A program made the position numbers and the translations under genes. A stretch of 39,993 nucleotides of DNA, from contig CBDFKQ010000009.1 in NCBI GenBank assembly GCA_965248855.1, positions 1-39,993 on the forward strand. Reading direction: 5' to 3'. This DNA is from CBDFKQ01 sp965248855 (lineage in GTDB: Bacteria; Bacteroidota; Bacteroidia; Cytophagales; 172606-1). Position 1 is the first letter of the stretch; every line of letters begins with the position of its first letter. The notes beneath the pieces were generated by a model. That model did not search any database and had not been told where the DNA came from. It saw nothing but the letters and a program-made list of their open reading frames with translations. Positions 18,301 to 27,121 of the stretch are shown one piece after another.

Positions 18301-21300
18301 TTATACTTAAATAATTCTTCCAGCCTGCCTAAATTAACCTTGTTTAGTAGCTCATGGGTATATGGATGATAAAAATCAATTGCTGAAATATTCGCATTTG
18401 AATAATTGAATGAAACAGAATTAGGATTTACCGTGAATGTAGCATGATCATTACCCCAAGTATTGTTAGCTAATTGAACAGACTCGATATTATTTGATGC
18501 TTTTTGAAAGATAGTGACTCCAAATTCTGAATTTATACTGGATGGTATATTATTTTGTATTGCACTAACCTGGTCATCTTCATTAAATATGCTGCCTGAA
18601 AATGTAAAACCTTTAAATGTAGCAATATCAATTACTGCCTGATCTTCTATATGAATAATTATTTTGTCGTCAGAAATATCAGGGATAAATGAAAATTGAT
18701 CAATTCTTCTTCCTGTCCTATAGTCAATAATTAAGTTATTATTTGAAAGTTGTTTTTGAGTCCATTTTTTGTTTCGATATTCACTCATTCCCATTTTTAT
18801 TTCATAATACTCCTTCGGTATTGATTGACCTATTCCGTCCGGAGCATTTACAAGATCGTTCAAACTTCCGGTTTTTGAAGCAGCACTTGGTTTCAATTTT
18901 TTCATAATCTGTGGAAAGAAAACCAGCAAACGATTATTCCAAACTACCGGGGTTAAGTAACATCCGTTCCCTGTAACCACATTGTCGGCATCTGTAATAT
19001 CATAGCTTGGAATATCAATTTGAACTTTTTCCCATGGGTACCAATTCATTTCATTAAGATCCAAATACCGATAGTAAAAGAAGTACGGTGCGTTCCGTGT
19101 ACGTGAAAACACGTGAAGTTTTGCATCTTTGCTCTGCTGAGAATCCTTCTTATCTATATACAAACCTACCACCTCCATATTAGCCACATCATCCACCTTA
19201 TATAAGTAAGATTTTAGTGCATCAGTCACATTTTGTTTATTGATATCTTTTTGTAAAAGTTCGCTTTCCAATTCTTTAAAGAAAGGGCTCTTATCATCCC
19301 TGAGGTTGCTTTCAATCCAATTTTCCGGATATAGAAATACTTTTCTATTGGCTTCCCACACGCGGTATCTTTGCATCCATTCCCAACGATGCCTGTCTAA
19401 AACATCAGATGTAATACCATTGTGTTCTTCTTCAAGCCCAAGCATGCACCGCTGAACAAACAATTGTACAGAAGAAATAGCTTGTTTAATGCGAGAGGTT
19501 TCCATACAAGCATCCATTTGAACATCAATCAAAAAGAATTCAAATAGCCCGTTCGCATCATATACTCCCCAATCAATCAATTCTTTTTGTTGAAGCAGAT
19601 AAGCTGTTAAGGCATCTTTTTGATGGTTTCTAAGTTCATCTTCTAAAGGTTTTACTACTTGTTCCCAATCCGTTTGGGTGTATTTGGCACGAATAGCGTT
19701 TCTAATACTATCAGCTATGCCTCGGCAAATATTAAATTTAGATGTTGGCACTGCCCAATCAAAGAGCAAATTAATGTCCATACCAATTTTACCGGCTACA
19801 GATAAAGCTTTTTGAAGCTTTAATAAATTTATTTCATTGCGGTAGTTTTCCGGTTTATTGATTTTGAAATGATTGTCGGCTATTAGTTTATCTATGTTTT
19901 CTTTTTTCCAGTCGGTGAGTTTAGCAATTTTTTCACTTAGTTTTGTAGCATCTGATGTAGCATTATCAGTCCAATCCCAAAAATCAAGAATGTTTAATTT
20001 AGTTGTTGGCAGAGAATTACGCAAGCGTGTAAATGCGTCCAACCTTAACCATTGATTAAGAGTGAGGGAATTAAAATTCAGATTGTCGAAATCGATTTTA
20101 TGAAGTGCAAAGAATTTAATTTCATCTACACTTAAATCGAAGGTAGATATAAGTATGGCTGCTTTTTTTAATTCAATTAAAGCCGGCTCACATTGTTTTG
20201 AAGCAAAATCGGGTATTAAGGCCGATGAAGGAACGGCTGTGATGGATAATGAAGGTGTTTTCCAAAAAATATTTTTTAATTCTATGCCTGTAGTGGCAAG
20301 TTTATAAAGCTTTCCGGATTGAAGGTTTAATGTTGTGCTCCACCATTCATTGGTAGGGTCTTCCTGAACATTAAAATCCAAAGCCAATCCATCTAAACTG
20401 ATAACCGGTTTTGGGTCACTGTTTCGAATAATAAAAGTATAAGCTGCCTCGGCGGAAGGTATAAGATAGCCGGTCCAATCATTTTCTACAGGTTTCGTAC
20501 TTTCCTTTATTTTTTCAAAAATATTATATATAGGTTCTTCGGGTGTGCCTAACATTAGTATTTCTGAAATCAGCACATCAGTAATTTTATTATCCAAACC
20601 GGCAAATCCGGAAAGCGTGGTAACCACAAAGCTATGAGTAAGTTGTTGGCGTAAGTATGGCAAATAAATATCTAAAAAGGCAATCCGTTTTTGAGGTGCA
20701 GTATTGGTATTTTCTTGTCCAACAGGAATTTGATCTAAAGGAATTATTATATCGCCGGCTTTAATGATTGTTTCCAGTTGAGTTTTATTAGCATCAGTTT
20801 TTGTTTTTTCATTTTCAAAGATGCCTAACATCAACTCTTTAAACAATCTCTTTTGCTGTTTTTCTATTCTAATCAGGGCTTCAGCCCATTTAGGGTCATT
20901 GCTTAATGCTTTGAAATCAATGCTCTCTGCATCGGTAAGTATGCCTGTTATTTGAACGGTGCCCAATGTGGGAATGTATAATAGTTTTTTCTTGAGGGTT
21001 TTGCCATCTGCAAGGGTTATAAGTAAACTTTTAGGTGCATTGGTAATAAAAGTAGCTGTGCCTTCGAGCAAACCGATAATCTTTTCAACAGTATTTGTAT
21101 CAAATAATAAACTCGCTTTTGCTCTAACAAATGGGCTTATGGCTTTGTCTTGAATATTAAGCAGTTGTAATGAAGCATCAGTAATGGAATCATCTGCTTT
21201 CAAATCAGGATGGGCTAGATCAATTGCATTTAGGCCATCGTATAAAGTTTTGGCTAATTGTAGGATTTGTTTTTGAGATGGTGAGAAAGGCTTTTTAACC

Positions 21301-24300
21301 TCGTCAATATTGCGGATTATGTAATTAAGCTGTTGATAGGTAAATCCGGCATCTTCCATTGTTGACCAATGGATTATAAACTGAAGTGTTGCATTTGCAT
21401 TTTTGAAAATATCTCCAAACAAAGGCAATGCAACAATAAAAGCAGGAATTTTTAAACCTATGGCTTTAGATAATAAACGGTAACGATAAAGGGTGGATAG
21501 GTTTTTTAAAGTGAGTTCATCAGGCATGACAGCTGCTTCTCTGATGTCATCAATATCCTCTGATGACAAATTAAGTGATGCCATCAAAACCGGGATATGA
21601 TCAGTAATTTGAATTGCGCCTGTAAGATAATTGCCGGTTGGATCTGCCTTGAATACTTTATCAATACCTAATACATTGTGCTTTAAAAATAACCTTTGGT
21701 ATAAGGATTTTTCGCCTGCAATGCTGATATCTGCCCAAAATGATAACAGTTTAATAAGTTCAATACCTGTTTTATCCAGCAGTTTTTTAACAGCAACCAG
21801 TTGATGAATTAAAAAAGGATTGATATCATAGTGATGAAAATCGGTTTCTGCACAATCATCACATTCTTTACAATCATCAGCGGCACAATTGTCGTCAGCG
21901 GCACAAATAGAATCATCAGTTGAATTAATCTTTGAACTTACGATTGCAACATCCTCAGCGCTCAAACCTATGATGGCTTTGTCTGTTTCATCAATCGACC
22001 AATCCAATTTTCGCCATAAGCGAATAAAACGATGTATTTTATCATATTCTTCTATAGTAACCGGGGTGCCATCCAAGTGTTGTAGTAATGCAGAATCAAG
22101 ATTGCAGCTATCTTTTTGTTCTAAAAAAATAAGATAAATATCATTGCCAATAAGCATAAAAATTCCTTTCTCACCTTTCTCACCAATAAAAACTAAATCT
22201 TTTAAATCTCCTGCTTTTGTACCGCCTTGTTGATCATTTATTGTAACCTTGCCTGTTTTTTTATCTATGCTTCCAAGTTCTATTTCCTGTTTGTTATAAT
22301 CCTGATAAAATATTTTACAATCTTTTACTAAAATTTTTAATCTGTCAGTACCCTTAACAGATATTTCACCATTTACACAAGATGTTCCACTTTCAATCAC
22401 GATCATTTTGCCAACTTTTTCAAAATGGCATTTCACCCAATGGATAATATCTTTATCTGTAATTTCGATTTGTTCTACACTAGGGTTAGGACATTTAAGT
22501 GCTTTTTTATTTTGTATGCCTTCAATTAAATCCTTTAGTAGTGGATATAGGTCGGCGAGTTTTTCCATCCTTACCAAGTCTTCAGCCATTTTATCAATTC
22601 CATTCACTTTGGCATAGGCTTGTAAAAATCGATAGCTAAATCGCAGGCTTTCCATAATAGTTTTCGATTTGCCTTTGGGTATACATGGATTGATAAACCG
22701 TGTTAAGAGTAAATCAACCAGGTTAAAATAATCAATACCTGTGCAATGAAGAAATTCTTTTTTGATTTGTGTCAATCCGGAATCACCAAGCATAGTAGCA
22801 TCATCATCATAGCCGTAATATTTACAAACCGGTTTTACACCAATTAAGTCTTGATATTCAGTATCTGTAAATACTTTGCTTTTGATTTTATCCATCAAAG
22901 CTTTACTCTCAAAGCATTCTTTGGTAAGAATCACATACTCCTCTTTGGTAATATTTAAAAATTCTGCATTAACGGCTCTATCAATAGTCTCATCTTTTAA
23001 TTTAGTAAGTGTGGCATCGCTATCCACATTGTTTTTTCTAAAGGTATCAATTAGCTCATCTCGACCGGTTTCCAAATACTTTAAGTAAATGCGTGCCGCA
23101 TCAATGGGTTGATGGTAAGGCAATGTGAAAGGATATACTGCATTTTTCAAAATACAATATGCTTGGTATTCAGTATGTTGTGGCTCTGCCAATAATTCGC
23201 TACTGGTTTCATCTTCAACATTAAAAGGTTTAATATGCTTGAAAGCAACATAATTTTCCATTACTTCATTTACCAAATCAACATAAGGTAAAATGGTATT
23301 GGTATTTGCGCAGGTTAATTCCAAACATCCGAGGTCCGGCCTGCGATCAAAAAGTTTTTCGAGTGGTGTACCTGTGATATCTTTTGGATCACTTTTTATT
23401 TGAATAGTACCCGTTGCGTGGATATCTAAATTATTGTTTCTTAAGTATTGTAAAAGTTCTACATAATATGACGCTGCACTATACACTGAGGTACACTCAC
23501 CACATTCACAAAAATCAGCATCCCCAAAAAGCAAATTCCACGAAAGATTATTTTTTTTAAAGGTTTCCATGGCATTATCATGAGAACCGGATGTTGTATA
23601 ACTCATGCTTTCCATGCGCATGTTGTTGGCATTGGGGCTATCAGTTATTTTCATGCTCTTATCAATCATGGCTATGCCTGTATCCTGCCCTGCTTCCTTT
23701 AAAGACATCAGCGCATGCTCATTGCGTACGCGTGCTTGCTGAGCAGTGTTATGTAATTGCATTAATGAGGCATCATCCAAACCTTTATTTTTCATCATCA
23801 TCATAAACTGCGCTTGGGGCATTTCGGAAACTTGAAATGCAGTGGTCAATTTTGCATTGTAAAGCATTGGCACTGCCTCAGGCACAGGGCTTATAGCGGA
23901 GATGCGCTGCAAGGTTTTGAGTTGTGTTTTTACTGCTTCTTGAGATTCTTTAGGAATATTTTTAAAGGTTTCTTCGTTATTTAGTATGGTGTAAATAGAT
24001 GTTGTTTTAATATTAAAATCGGCTTGCTTTTCTAAAACCGTTGCGACATTACCTCCGATAGCATCATTCAAAATTGGAATTTGAGGGTCTCTCACCATAT
24101 TAACTACCATTGATGTAGGCTCAATATGAAAGAGTGCGTTATGCAGGTTGGTAGCAAATGCAGTTTTTTCTTCCGGAGTCCCGCTTGGAGCAGTATCCAT
24201 TACTTTATTGATAAAGTCTGTTTTATTTAATTTTAATGCGATATCTCTGGTTGAGTTTGTACTCGTATCGCTTTGAAAAAGAGTAATTAACTTTTCATTG

Positions 24301-24524
24301 TCATTGCTCCAGTTGGATAAGTGGTGAGTGAATTCCAAGTTCTTTACCATTTCGGGTGTAAAGCCTTTCTCAGGTGTCAGTTCTGTTTTAATGGCTTGCC
24401 AATTACCTAAATGGGTTTCATAAATATTGGCGAATGCTGTTTGAAGTGTATCTGTTTTTAGGTCAGACTTAAAAAAAGTTGACTTTTTATCCGGTATTGA
24501 TTGGTTTAAGGTTTGTTTTGCCAT
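15372..24524 (-). CDS. Tc toxin complex subunit A (TcA) homologue
   Basis: A 3050-aa TcA-type protein: the pentameric receptor-binding and syringe-like translocation subunit of ABC toxin complexes. The N-terminal VRP1-like region runs to about 450 and includes the family hallmark LFGDADFCECGEC at 332-344, followed by the SAASYYVELLQYL helix. A large helical and receptor-binding middle follows. The neuraminidase-like/ABC-toxin block begins near 1670 (SRIKQAISSVQLFVQRCML) and includes RWEWMQRYRVWEANRK near 1710. A long helical stretch at about 2390-2700 fits the pore-forming channel, and a TcB-binding C-terminal domain covers about 2780-2950 (PCIVGPYTGINATFRLL). There is no signal peptide, as usual for TcA. 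An acidic Cys cluster at 874-891 is unusual. It is the last gene of the locus; a truncated copy of its N-terminus lies at 28054-28257. Confidence 0.93.
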   Translation of the reverse strand: MAKQTLNQSIPDKKSTFFKSDLKTDTLQTAFANIYETHLGNWQAIKTELTPEKGFTPEMVKNLEFTHHLSNWSNDNEKLITLFQSDTSTNSTRDIALKLNKTDFINKVMDTAPSGTPEEKTAFATNLHNALFHIEPTSMVVNMVRDPQIPILNDAIGGNVATVLEKQADFNIKTTSIYTILNNEETFKNIPKESQEAVKTQLKTLQRISAISPVPEAVPMLYNAKLTTAFQVSEMPQAQFMMMMKNKGLDDASLMQLHNTAQQARVRNEHALMSLKEAGQDTGIAMIDKSMKITDSPNANNMRMESMSYTTSGSHDNAMETFKKNNLSWNLLFGDADFCECGECTSVYSAASYYVELLQYLRNNNLDIHATGTIQIKSDPKDITGTPLEKLFDRRPDLGCLELTCANTNTILPYVDLVNEVMENYVAFKHIKPFNVEDETSSELLAEPQHTEYQAYCILKNAVYPFTLPYHQPIDAARIYLKYLETGRDELIDTFRKNNVDSDATLTKLKDETIDRAVNAEFLNITKEEYVILTKECFESKALMDKIKSKVFTDTEYQDLIGVKPVCKYYGYDDDATMLGDSGLTQIKKEFLHCTGIDYFNLVDLLLTRFINPCIPKGKSKTIMESLRFSYRFLQAYAKVNGIDKMAEDLVRMEKLADLYPLLKDLIEGIQNKKALKCPNPSVEQIEITDKDIIHWVKCHFEKVGKMIVIESGTSCVNGEISVKGTDRLKILVKDCKIFYQDYNKQEIELGSIDKKTGKVTINDQQGGTKAGDLKDLVFIGEKGEKGIFMLIGNDIYLIFLEQKDSCNLDSALLQHLDGTPVTIEEYDKIHRFIRLWRKLDWSIDETDKAIIGLSAEDVAIVSSKINSTDDSICAADDNCAADDCKECDDCAETDFHHYDINPFLIHQLVAVKKLLDKTGIELIKLLSFWADISIAGEKSLYQRLFLKHNVLGIDKVFKADPTGNYLTGAIQITDHIPVLMASLNLSSEDIDDIREAAVMPDELTLKNLSTLYRYRLLSKAIGLKIPAFIVALPLFGDIFKNANATLQFIIHWSTMEDAGFTYQQLNYIIRNIDEVKKPFSPSQKQILQLAKTLYDGLNAIDLAHPDLKADDSITDASLQLLNIQDKAISPFVRAKASLLFDTNTVEKIIGLLEGTATFITNAPKSLLITLADGKTLKKKLLYIPTLGTVQITGILTDAESIDFKALSNDPKWAEALIRIEKQQKRLFKELMLGIFENEKTKTDANKTQLETIIKAGDIIIPLDQIPVGQENTNTAPQKRIAFLDIYLPYLRQQLTHSFVVTTLSGFAGLDNKITDVLISEILMLGTPEEPIYNIFEKIKESTKPVENDWTGYLIPSAEAAYTFIIRNSDPKPVISLDGLALDFNVQEDPTNEWWSTTLNLQSGKLYKLATTGIELKNIFWKTPSLSITAVPSSALIPDFASKQCEPALIELKKAAILISTFDLSVDEIKFFALHKIDFDNLNFNSLTLNQWLRLDAFTRLRNSLPTTKLNILDFWDWTDNATSDATKLSEKIAKLTDWKKENIDKLIADNHFKINKPENYRNEINLLKLQKALSVAGKIGMDINLLFDWAVPTSKFNICRGIADSIRNAIRAKYTQTDWEQVVKPLEDELRNHQKDALTAYLLQQKELIDWGVYDANGLFEFFLIDVQMDACMETSRIKQAISSVQLFVQRCMLGLEEEHNGITSDVLDRHRWEWMQRYRVWEANRKVFLYPENWIESNLRDDKSPFFKELESELLQKDINKQNVTDALKSYLYKVDDVANMEVVGLYIDKKDSQQSKDAKLHVFSRTRNAPYFFYYRYLDLNEMNWYPWEKVQIDIPSYDITDADNVVTGNGCYLTPVVWNNRLLVFFPQIMKKLKPSAASKTGSLNDLVNAPDGIGQSIPKEYYEIKMGMSEYRNKKWTQKQLSNNNLIIDYRTGRRIDQFSFIPDISDDKIIIHIEDQAVIDIATFKGFTFSGSIFNEDDQVSAIQNNIPSSINSEFGVTIFQKASNNIESVQLANNTWGNDHATFTVNPNSVSFNYSNANISAIDFYHPYTHELLNKVNLGRLEELFKYNLDMALDDFGPLDENNTSSTIYHELKRPYSLYHWELFFHTPTLLGDALSKAQQFEEAMKWYHFVFNPIADGKDDTRFWQFHPFKKINNQHVLDNIFNNLKPNKADQTISEWRDKPFMPHVVARSRPVAYMKWVVMKYLDNLIAWGDYLFRQYTIESINQATQLYILAWHILGERPMTIPKRGKIKPQTYLSLLDKWDAFGNAVVELELAAPFSNQTALPIGVINGEIAFANIFGLASTLYFCIPNNPKLMGYWDTLDDRLYKIRHCENIQGVFRKLPLFEPPIDPALLVKAAAQGLSIASVLNDLNTPLPNYRFYYLLQKALELCSELKSMGNGMLSAIEKKDNETIALIRAKHESVMQNLVMEVKKKQLEEAQKSLEGLQQNRKAPEHRMRYYLKLIGEDINKVPGDSDFTEIANSIENPVDEGGLKLIKYEKEDMDKASEAQDWQRGIGIVETLASIFHIIPSIEPKASPFGVGLGTVVFAGSMLGNAAQAVGRGLQVHASDLSFASSNSSKKGGFTRALQDRVMQANSAGYEIKQIDKQITSQKIRIELANQEITNQQKMIDNSLEIEDFLKNKYTNDELYTWMRGSLKTLYYQVYSLAYELSKKAEKVFRFERGLSSSNFIQSGYWDAGMDGLHAGEQLYVGLKQLEAAYQNERGYDYEITKHVSLRQINPLALMQLREKGICEFALPEILFDMDYPGHYKRRIKSVSVSIPCIVGPYTGINATFRLLENKFRNTAISGKAYEENTEETDERFSTYLIPITAIAASTAQNDSGMFELNFKDERYLPFEGAGTISKWRLELPDLQQFDYNTISDIIIHVLYTSSEGGERLKKSALESVKKFVKNNEELTQDQGLFTIIDLKHDLSTEWYKGTTIPDGDGKFFMDLSRTKQFIPYYISMGKSLKATDIVLATDLNDNGYALQDQPFNEGVKIGNLKTFSLTGQSFTISDWKLLLPPTAKDAKQMFMIVRMTIDK

Positions 24525-24592
24525 GGTAATTTGTTTTTATGGTTTGAAGTTTTTATTTTATGTTAAAATATTTTATTTATTATATTTTTTTT

Positions 24593-24640
24593 ACTTCATT
24601 GGATTGCAAGGCCTATCATAAGGCTTCGGATTATAAATTC
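24593..24640 (-). repeat. Locus leader repeat, copy A (before TcA)
   Basis: On the plus strand it reads ACTTCATTGGATTGCAAGG, then CTTCGGATTATAAATT. It resembles 28021-28062 and 28619-28650, each found upstream of a minus-strand gene or gene fragment of the Tc locus. All three are followed, toward the start codon, by an AT-rich tract; in A and B the tract includes ATTTTATTTA. Confidence 0.6.
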
Positions 24641-24990
24641 CTTTTCCTCATATAAGCCTTCTGTCTTAAAAATATATTACAAACAAAACTCCTGTCGGTC
24701 ATGCCTTAGGTCATTTCAAGAGGTAAAACCCATTTCATTTTTATAATAATAATCTCACGCACTACTGTACTATAATCCTCCGCTTCTAAAATCAAACCTC
24801 AGCTTAGTCTTTTTCTTTAATACAATACATTAAGCTTTATAATAATATTTTCTTATGTATCTACATAAAAACACCTATCCAATTAACTACAGCGCAGGTA
24901 ATAATGAGAAGAGGTATTATCTGCAAAACATATCTTGTTTCCATAATGATAGGTTGGTATTAGTTGGTTAAGCAATATTATTACGGATCG

Positions 24991-25029
24991 AGTCCTGCTT
25001 CTTATAATGGATTTAAGTCAGAAGTCTTA
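24991..25029 (-). repeat. 39-bp distal repeat, copy 1
   Basis: This matches 28367-28405 at 35 of 39 positions (plus strand begins AGTCCTGCTT). Both copies lie on the upstream side of a TcA coding start, intact here and truncated at the other site, so the flank was duplicated together with the gene. Confidence 0.75.
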
Positions 25030-25053
25030 CTAGAGAATTTAAATAATATCTAT

Positions 25054-27111
25054 CTATTTATTTCTGTTTTTGCGTTCCTCTTTTAATTTTTCTGAATCCC
25101 CCTCTCGTAGTATCTTTTTTATATCTATACGGTATTTTATTTTAAGTTTTGCTTCTACTAAAAATTTCGCTGCATCAATTTTTGTTTCTATGGCTTTAAA
25201 CTCTTCTGTCCACTTGACACGCTCAGGATAAGCAGATTTTTGAAGCAACTTTAATAAGGCTACATAAGCGAATCCGGCCTGCATATTTGATGCTTTAGAT
25301 TCACGGATATTTTGATCTCTATAATAACCACTTTTTTGAGCACTGATCAACTCCGATCTTATTGCAATGAGTCGTTCTTGATTTTCGCTATCTTCATCAC
25401 ATCTGAAACCTGAATCAGCAATTTCAGGCAACAATGTTGGTGCATCCGTCCTTGGTCTCTCCAAACTTAAGAGATGTAGAAAATCATTTGCATTTTTATC
25501 TCTATCAGTTAAGTTTTTCATACCAAATATTTTTTCCGTAGTAGCTAATACAGAGGTATGGTCGTATACTGTATTGTCAATTACGCCTTTTTTTACAAAA
25601 GGGGATATTACAATAGCTGGTACTCTCACACCCAATTGATCAAATTTGAAATTATGATGAATATTTCCGGTTGATGGCACATCGCCTGGCGGTACGGCCG
25701 TAGGTGGTTTAACATGATCATAAAATCCTCCATGTTCATCAAAAGTTATTACTAACATACTTTTTTCCCAGTGAGGAGAATTACGGATGGTTTCGTAAAC
25801 CTTTTTAATCAGCTTTTCTCCGCGCGTTACATCATCTAAGGGATGCATGGAGTTTCCGCAAGTATAATCTCCCGGACCCGTTATATCGAAATTATGTGAA
25901 CCGTATTGTGGCTCAATAAATATAAATTTCTGACTGAAATCCGCTTCGTTAATTTCACTTTCAAAATCATTAAAATCTTTAAATCTACCTTGCAAGGCAT
26001 TAAGATTCATGCCACTTAAGGCAAAGCTAACCGGGAATTCATCTCCTTCATAAATTTTCCATTCTAAACAGTATTCGTCTAACATATCAAATATGTTGCC
26101 GTTTTCAAAGTGATATCCATCAAGAGCGGTGGCAGCAATTAATTCCCCTATACTTGGGCTATCATCTAAGCCTCCCGACGTTCCTGCTAATAGAAAGAAT
26201 CTGTTTGGCCATGTAGGTCCGGGTAAAGATGAAAACCAATTATCGCAAACCGCAAATTCTTTTGCCAAAGTATTTAGTATGGGCAACTGAGTTGGGTCAA
26301 AACATTTCATGATACGTTCCGGAGTTGCAGAACCTTCAGTATGATAAGATGATATAAAGCCTGAATTATTAATTGGGGGATATCCTCCGGAAATCGGGTC
26401 GGGATAAACAGCGCCATCACCGCATAGTTGAACTAATACATTGTTAAATTCATGCCCGGGATCTATGTCAATATCTTTCAACTTGAAGTCGGCAGGTGTA
26501 TTAACAAATACATCTACACCTCCAACAGGGTTTGTATTTTTATTTATCGTAGGATCTACACCTTCAATGGTTCTCGGTAATCCGGTTATTGCATCCATAC
26601 CTACGATTTTACTAAAGCCAAGCATATGATCAAATGCTCTGTTTTCTAGCATCAGAACGAAAATATGTTCTATATTATGTGGTGTATTTTTTTTGTCGGA
26701 AAAAATATTTACAAAAAAGCATCTGATGGTATCCCATGCTACGCAAACCAGCTTTACAATCCATGACCAAATCGTGCATACTGCCTTAACAATCCAGGCA
26801 AATGCCTTACAAACCCATTTGGCAAGCCAATAATAAGCTTTGCAAACCCACTTTGCAAGCCAATAATAAGCTTTGCAAACCCACTTTGCAAGCCAGTAAA
26901 AAGCCTGGCAAAACCAACCTGCAATACAGTTCCAAGGTGTATACCAATGACATTCTCCCCATGATGAACATTGGTTAGAGCCTTCATCTGCCCAGGTGGA
27001 ACATTGGTTAGAGCCTTCATCTGCATATGTAGTGCATTTATAATCTATTTCCTCCGCCCAATTTTTACAACTAATATCAAATTGATCTACCCATTTTGTA
27101 CATGTTGACAT
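25054..27111 (-). CDS. Phosphoesterase (phospholipase C/acid phosphatase family) with N-terminal 11-residue Cys/Trp repeats
   Basis: A 685-aa protein in two parts. Residues about 145-570 are a PF04185 phosphoesterase domain: IFVLMLENRAFDHMLG at 150-165 (metal-binding Glu-Asn), GPTWPNR near 295 (nucleophile region of PlcH/AcpA-type enzymes), ITFDEHGGFYDHV near 452, and DHTSVLATTEKIFG near 517. These enzymes hydrolyse phosphodiesters or monoesters, often of phospholipids. Residues 4-133 are a tandem array with Cys every 11 residues (4, 15, 26, 37, 48, then 68, 79, 90, 101, 112, 123). It is hydrophilic in the first half and Trp/hydrophobic in the second, and I do not recognise it as a named domain. 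There is no signal peptide. The gene starts 10 bases after the two-TM gene and precedes TcA. A role as a toxin-associated effector is inference. Confidence 0.88.
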   Translation of the reverse strand: MSTCTKWVDQFDISCKNWAEEIDYKCTTYADEGSNQCSTWADEGSNQCSSWGECHWYTPWNCIAGWFCQAFYWLAKWVCKAYYWLAKWVCKAYYWLAKWVCKAFAWIVKAVCTIWSWIVKLVCVAWDTIRCFFVNIFSDKKNTPHNIEHIFVLMLENRAFDHMLGFSKIVGMDAITGLPRTIEGVDPTINKNTNPVGGVDVFVNTPADFKLKDIDIDPGHEFNNVLVQLCGDGAVYPDPISGGYPPINNSGFISSYHTEGSATPERIMKCFDPTQLPILNTLAKEFAVCDNWFSSLPGPTWPNRFFLLAGTSGGLDDSPSIGELIAATALDGYHFENGNIFDMLDEYCLEWKIYEGDEFPVSFALSGMNLNALQGRFKDFNDFESEINEADFSQKFIFIEPQYGSHNFDITGPGDYTCGNSMHPLDDVTRGEKLIKKVYETIRNSPHWEKSMLVITFDEHGGFYDHVKPPTAVPPGDVPSTGNIHHNFKFDQLGVRVPAIVISPFVKKGVIDNTVYDHTSVLATTEKIFGMKNLTDRDKNANDFLHLLSLERPRTDAPTLLPEIADSGFRCDEDSENQERLIAIRSELISAQKSGYYRDQNIRESKASNMQAGFAYVALLKLLQKSAYPERVKWTEEFKAIETKIDAAKFLVEAKLKIKYRIDIKKILREGDSEKLKEERKNRNK
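26713..27102 (-). repeat. 33-bp tandem repeats encoding the Cys/Trp hendecads
   Basis: The coding repeats are also visible as DNA. Near-identical 33-bp units begin at 26822, 26855 and 26888, and another pair (ACATTGGTTAGAGCC) begins at 26968 and 27001, exactly 33 bases apart. Outer units are diverged and recognisable only as protein. High identity of inner units suggests recent expansion in whole 11-codon steps, which keeps the frame. Confidence 0.85.
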
Positions 27112-27121
27112 TTTTTTTTAT

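Larger units (their letters stand above)
24525..25053 (-). other. 529-base leader region of the TcA gene
   Basis: No ORF is supported. Reading toward the TcA start, the region holds a distal element (24991-25029) that matches 28367-28405 at 35 of 39 positions, about 350 AT-rich bases, and a proximal leader (24525-24640) related to leaders of other genes in this locus. The length suggests TcA may have its own promoter or regulated leader, although it lies in the same direction as the genes upstream. Confidence 0.5.

Noticed and set aside
26822..26910. Regular 33-bp repeats considered as a CRISPR array
   Set aside because: The units are directly adjacent with no unique spacers and lie inside an open coding frame.
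26754..27026. 90-codon minus-strand ORF with its own internal repeats
   Set aside because: It is the phosphoesterase repeat array read in another frame; any frame of a 33-bp tandem repeat gives 11-residue repeats.
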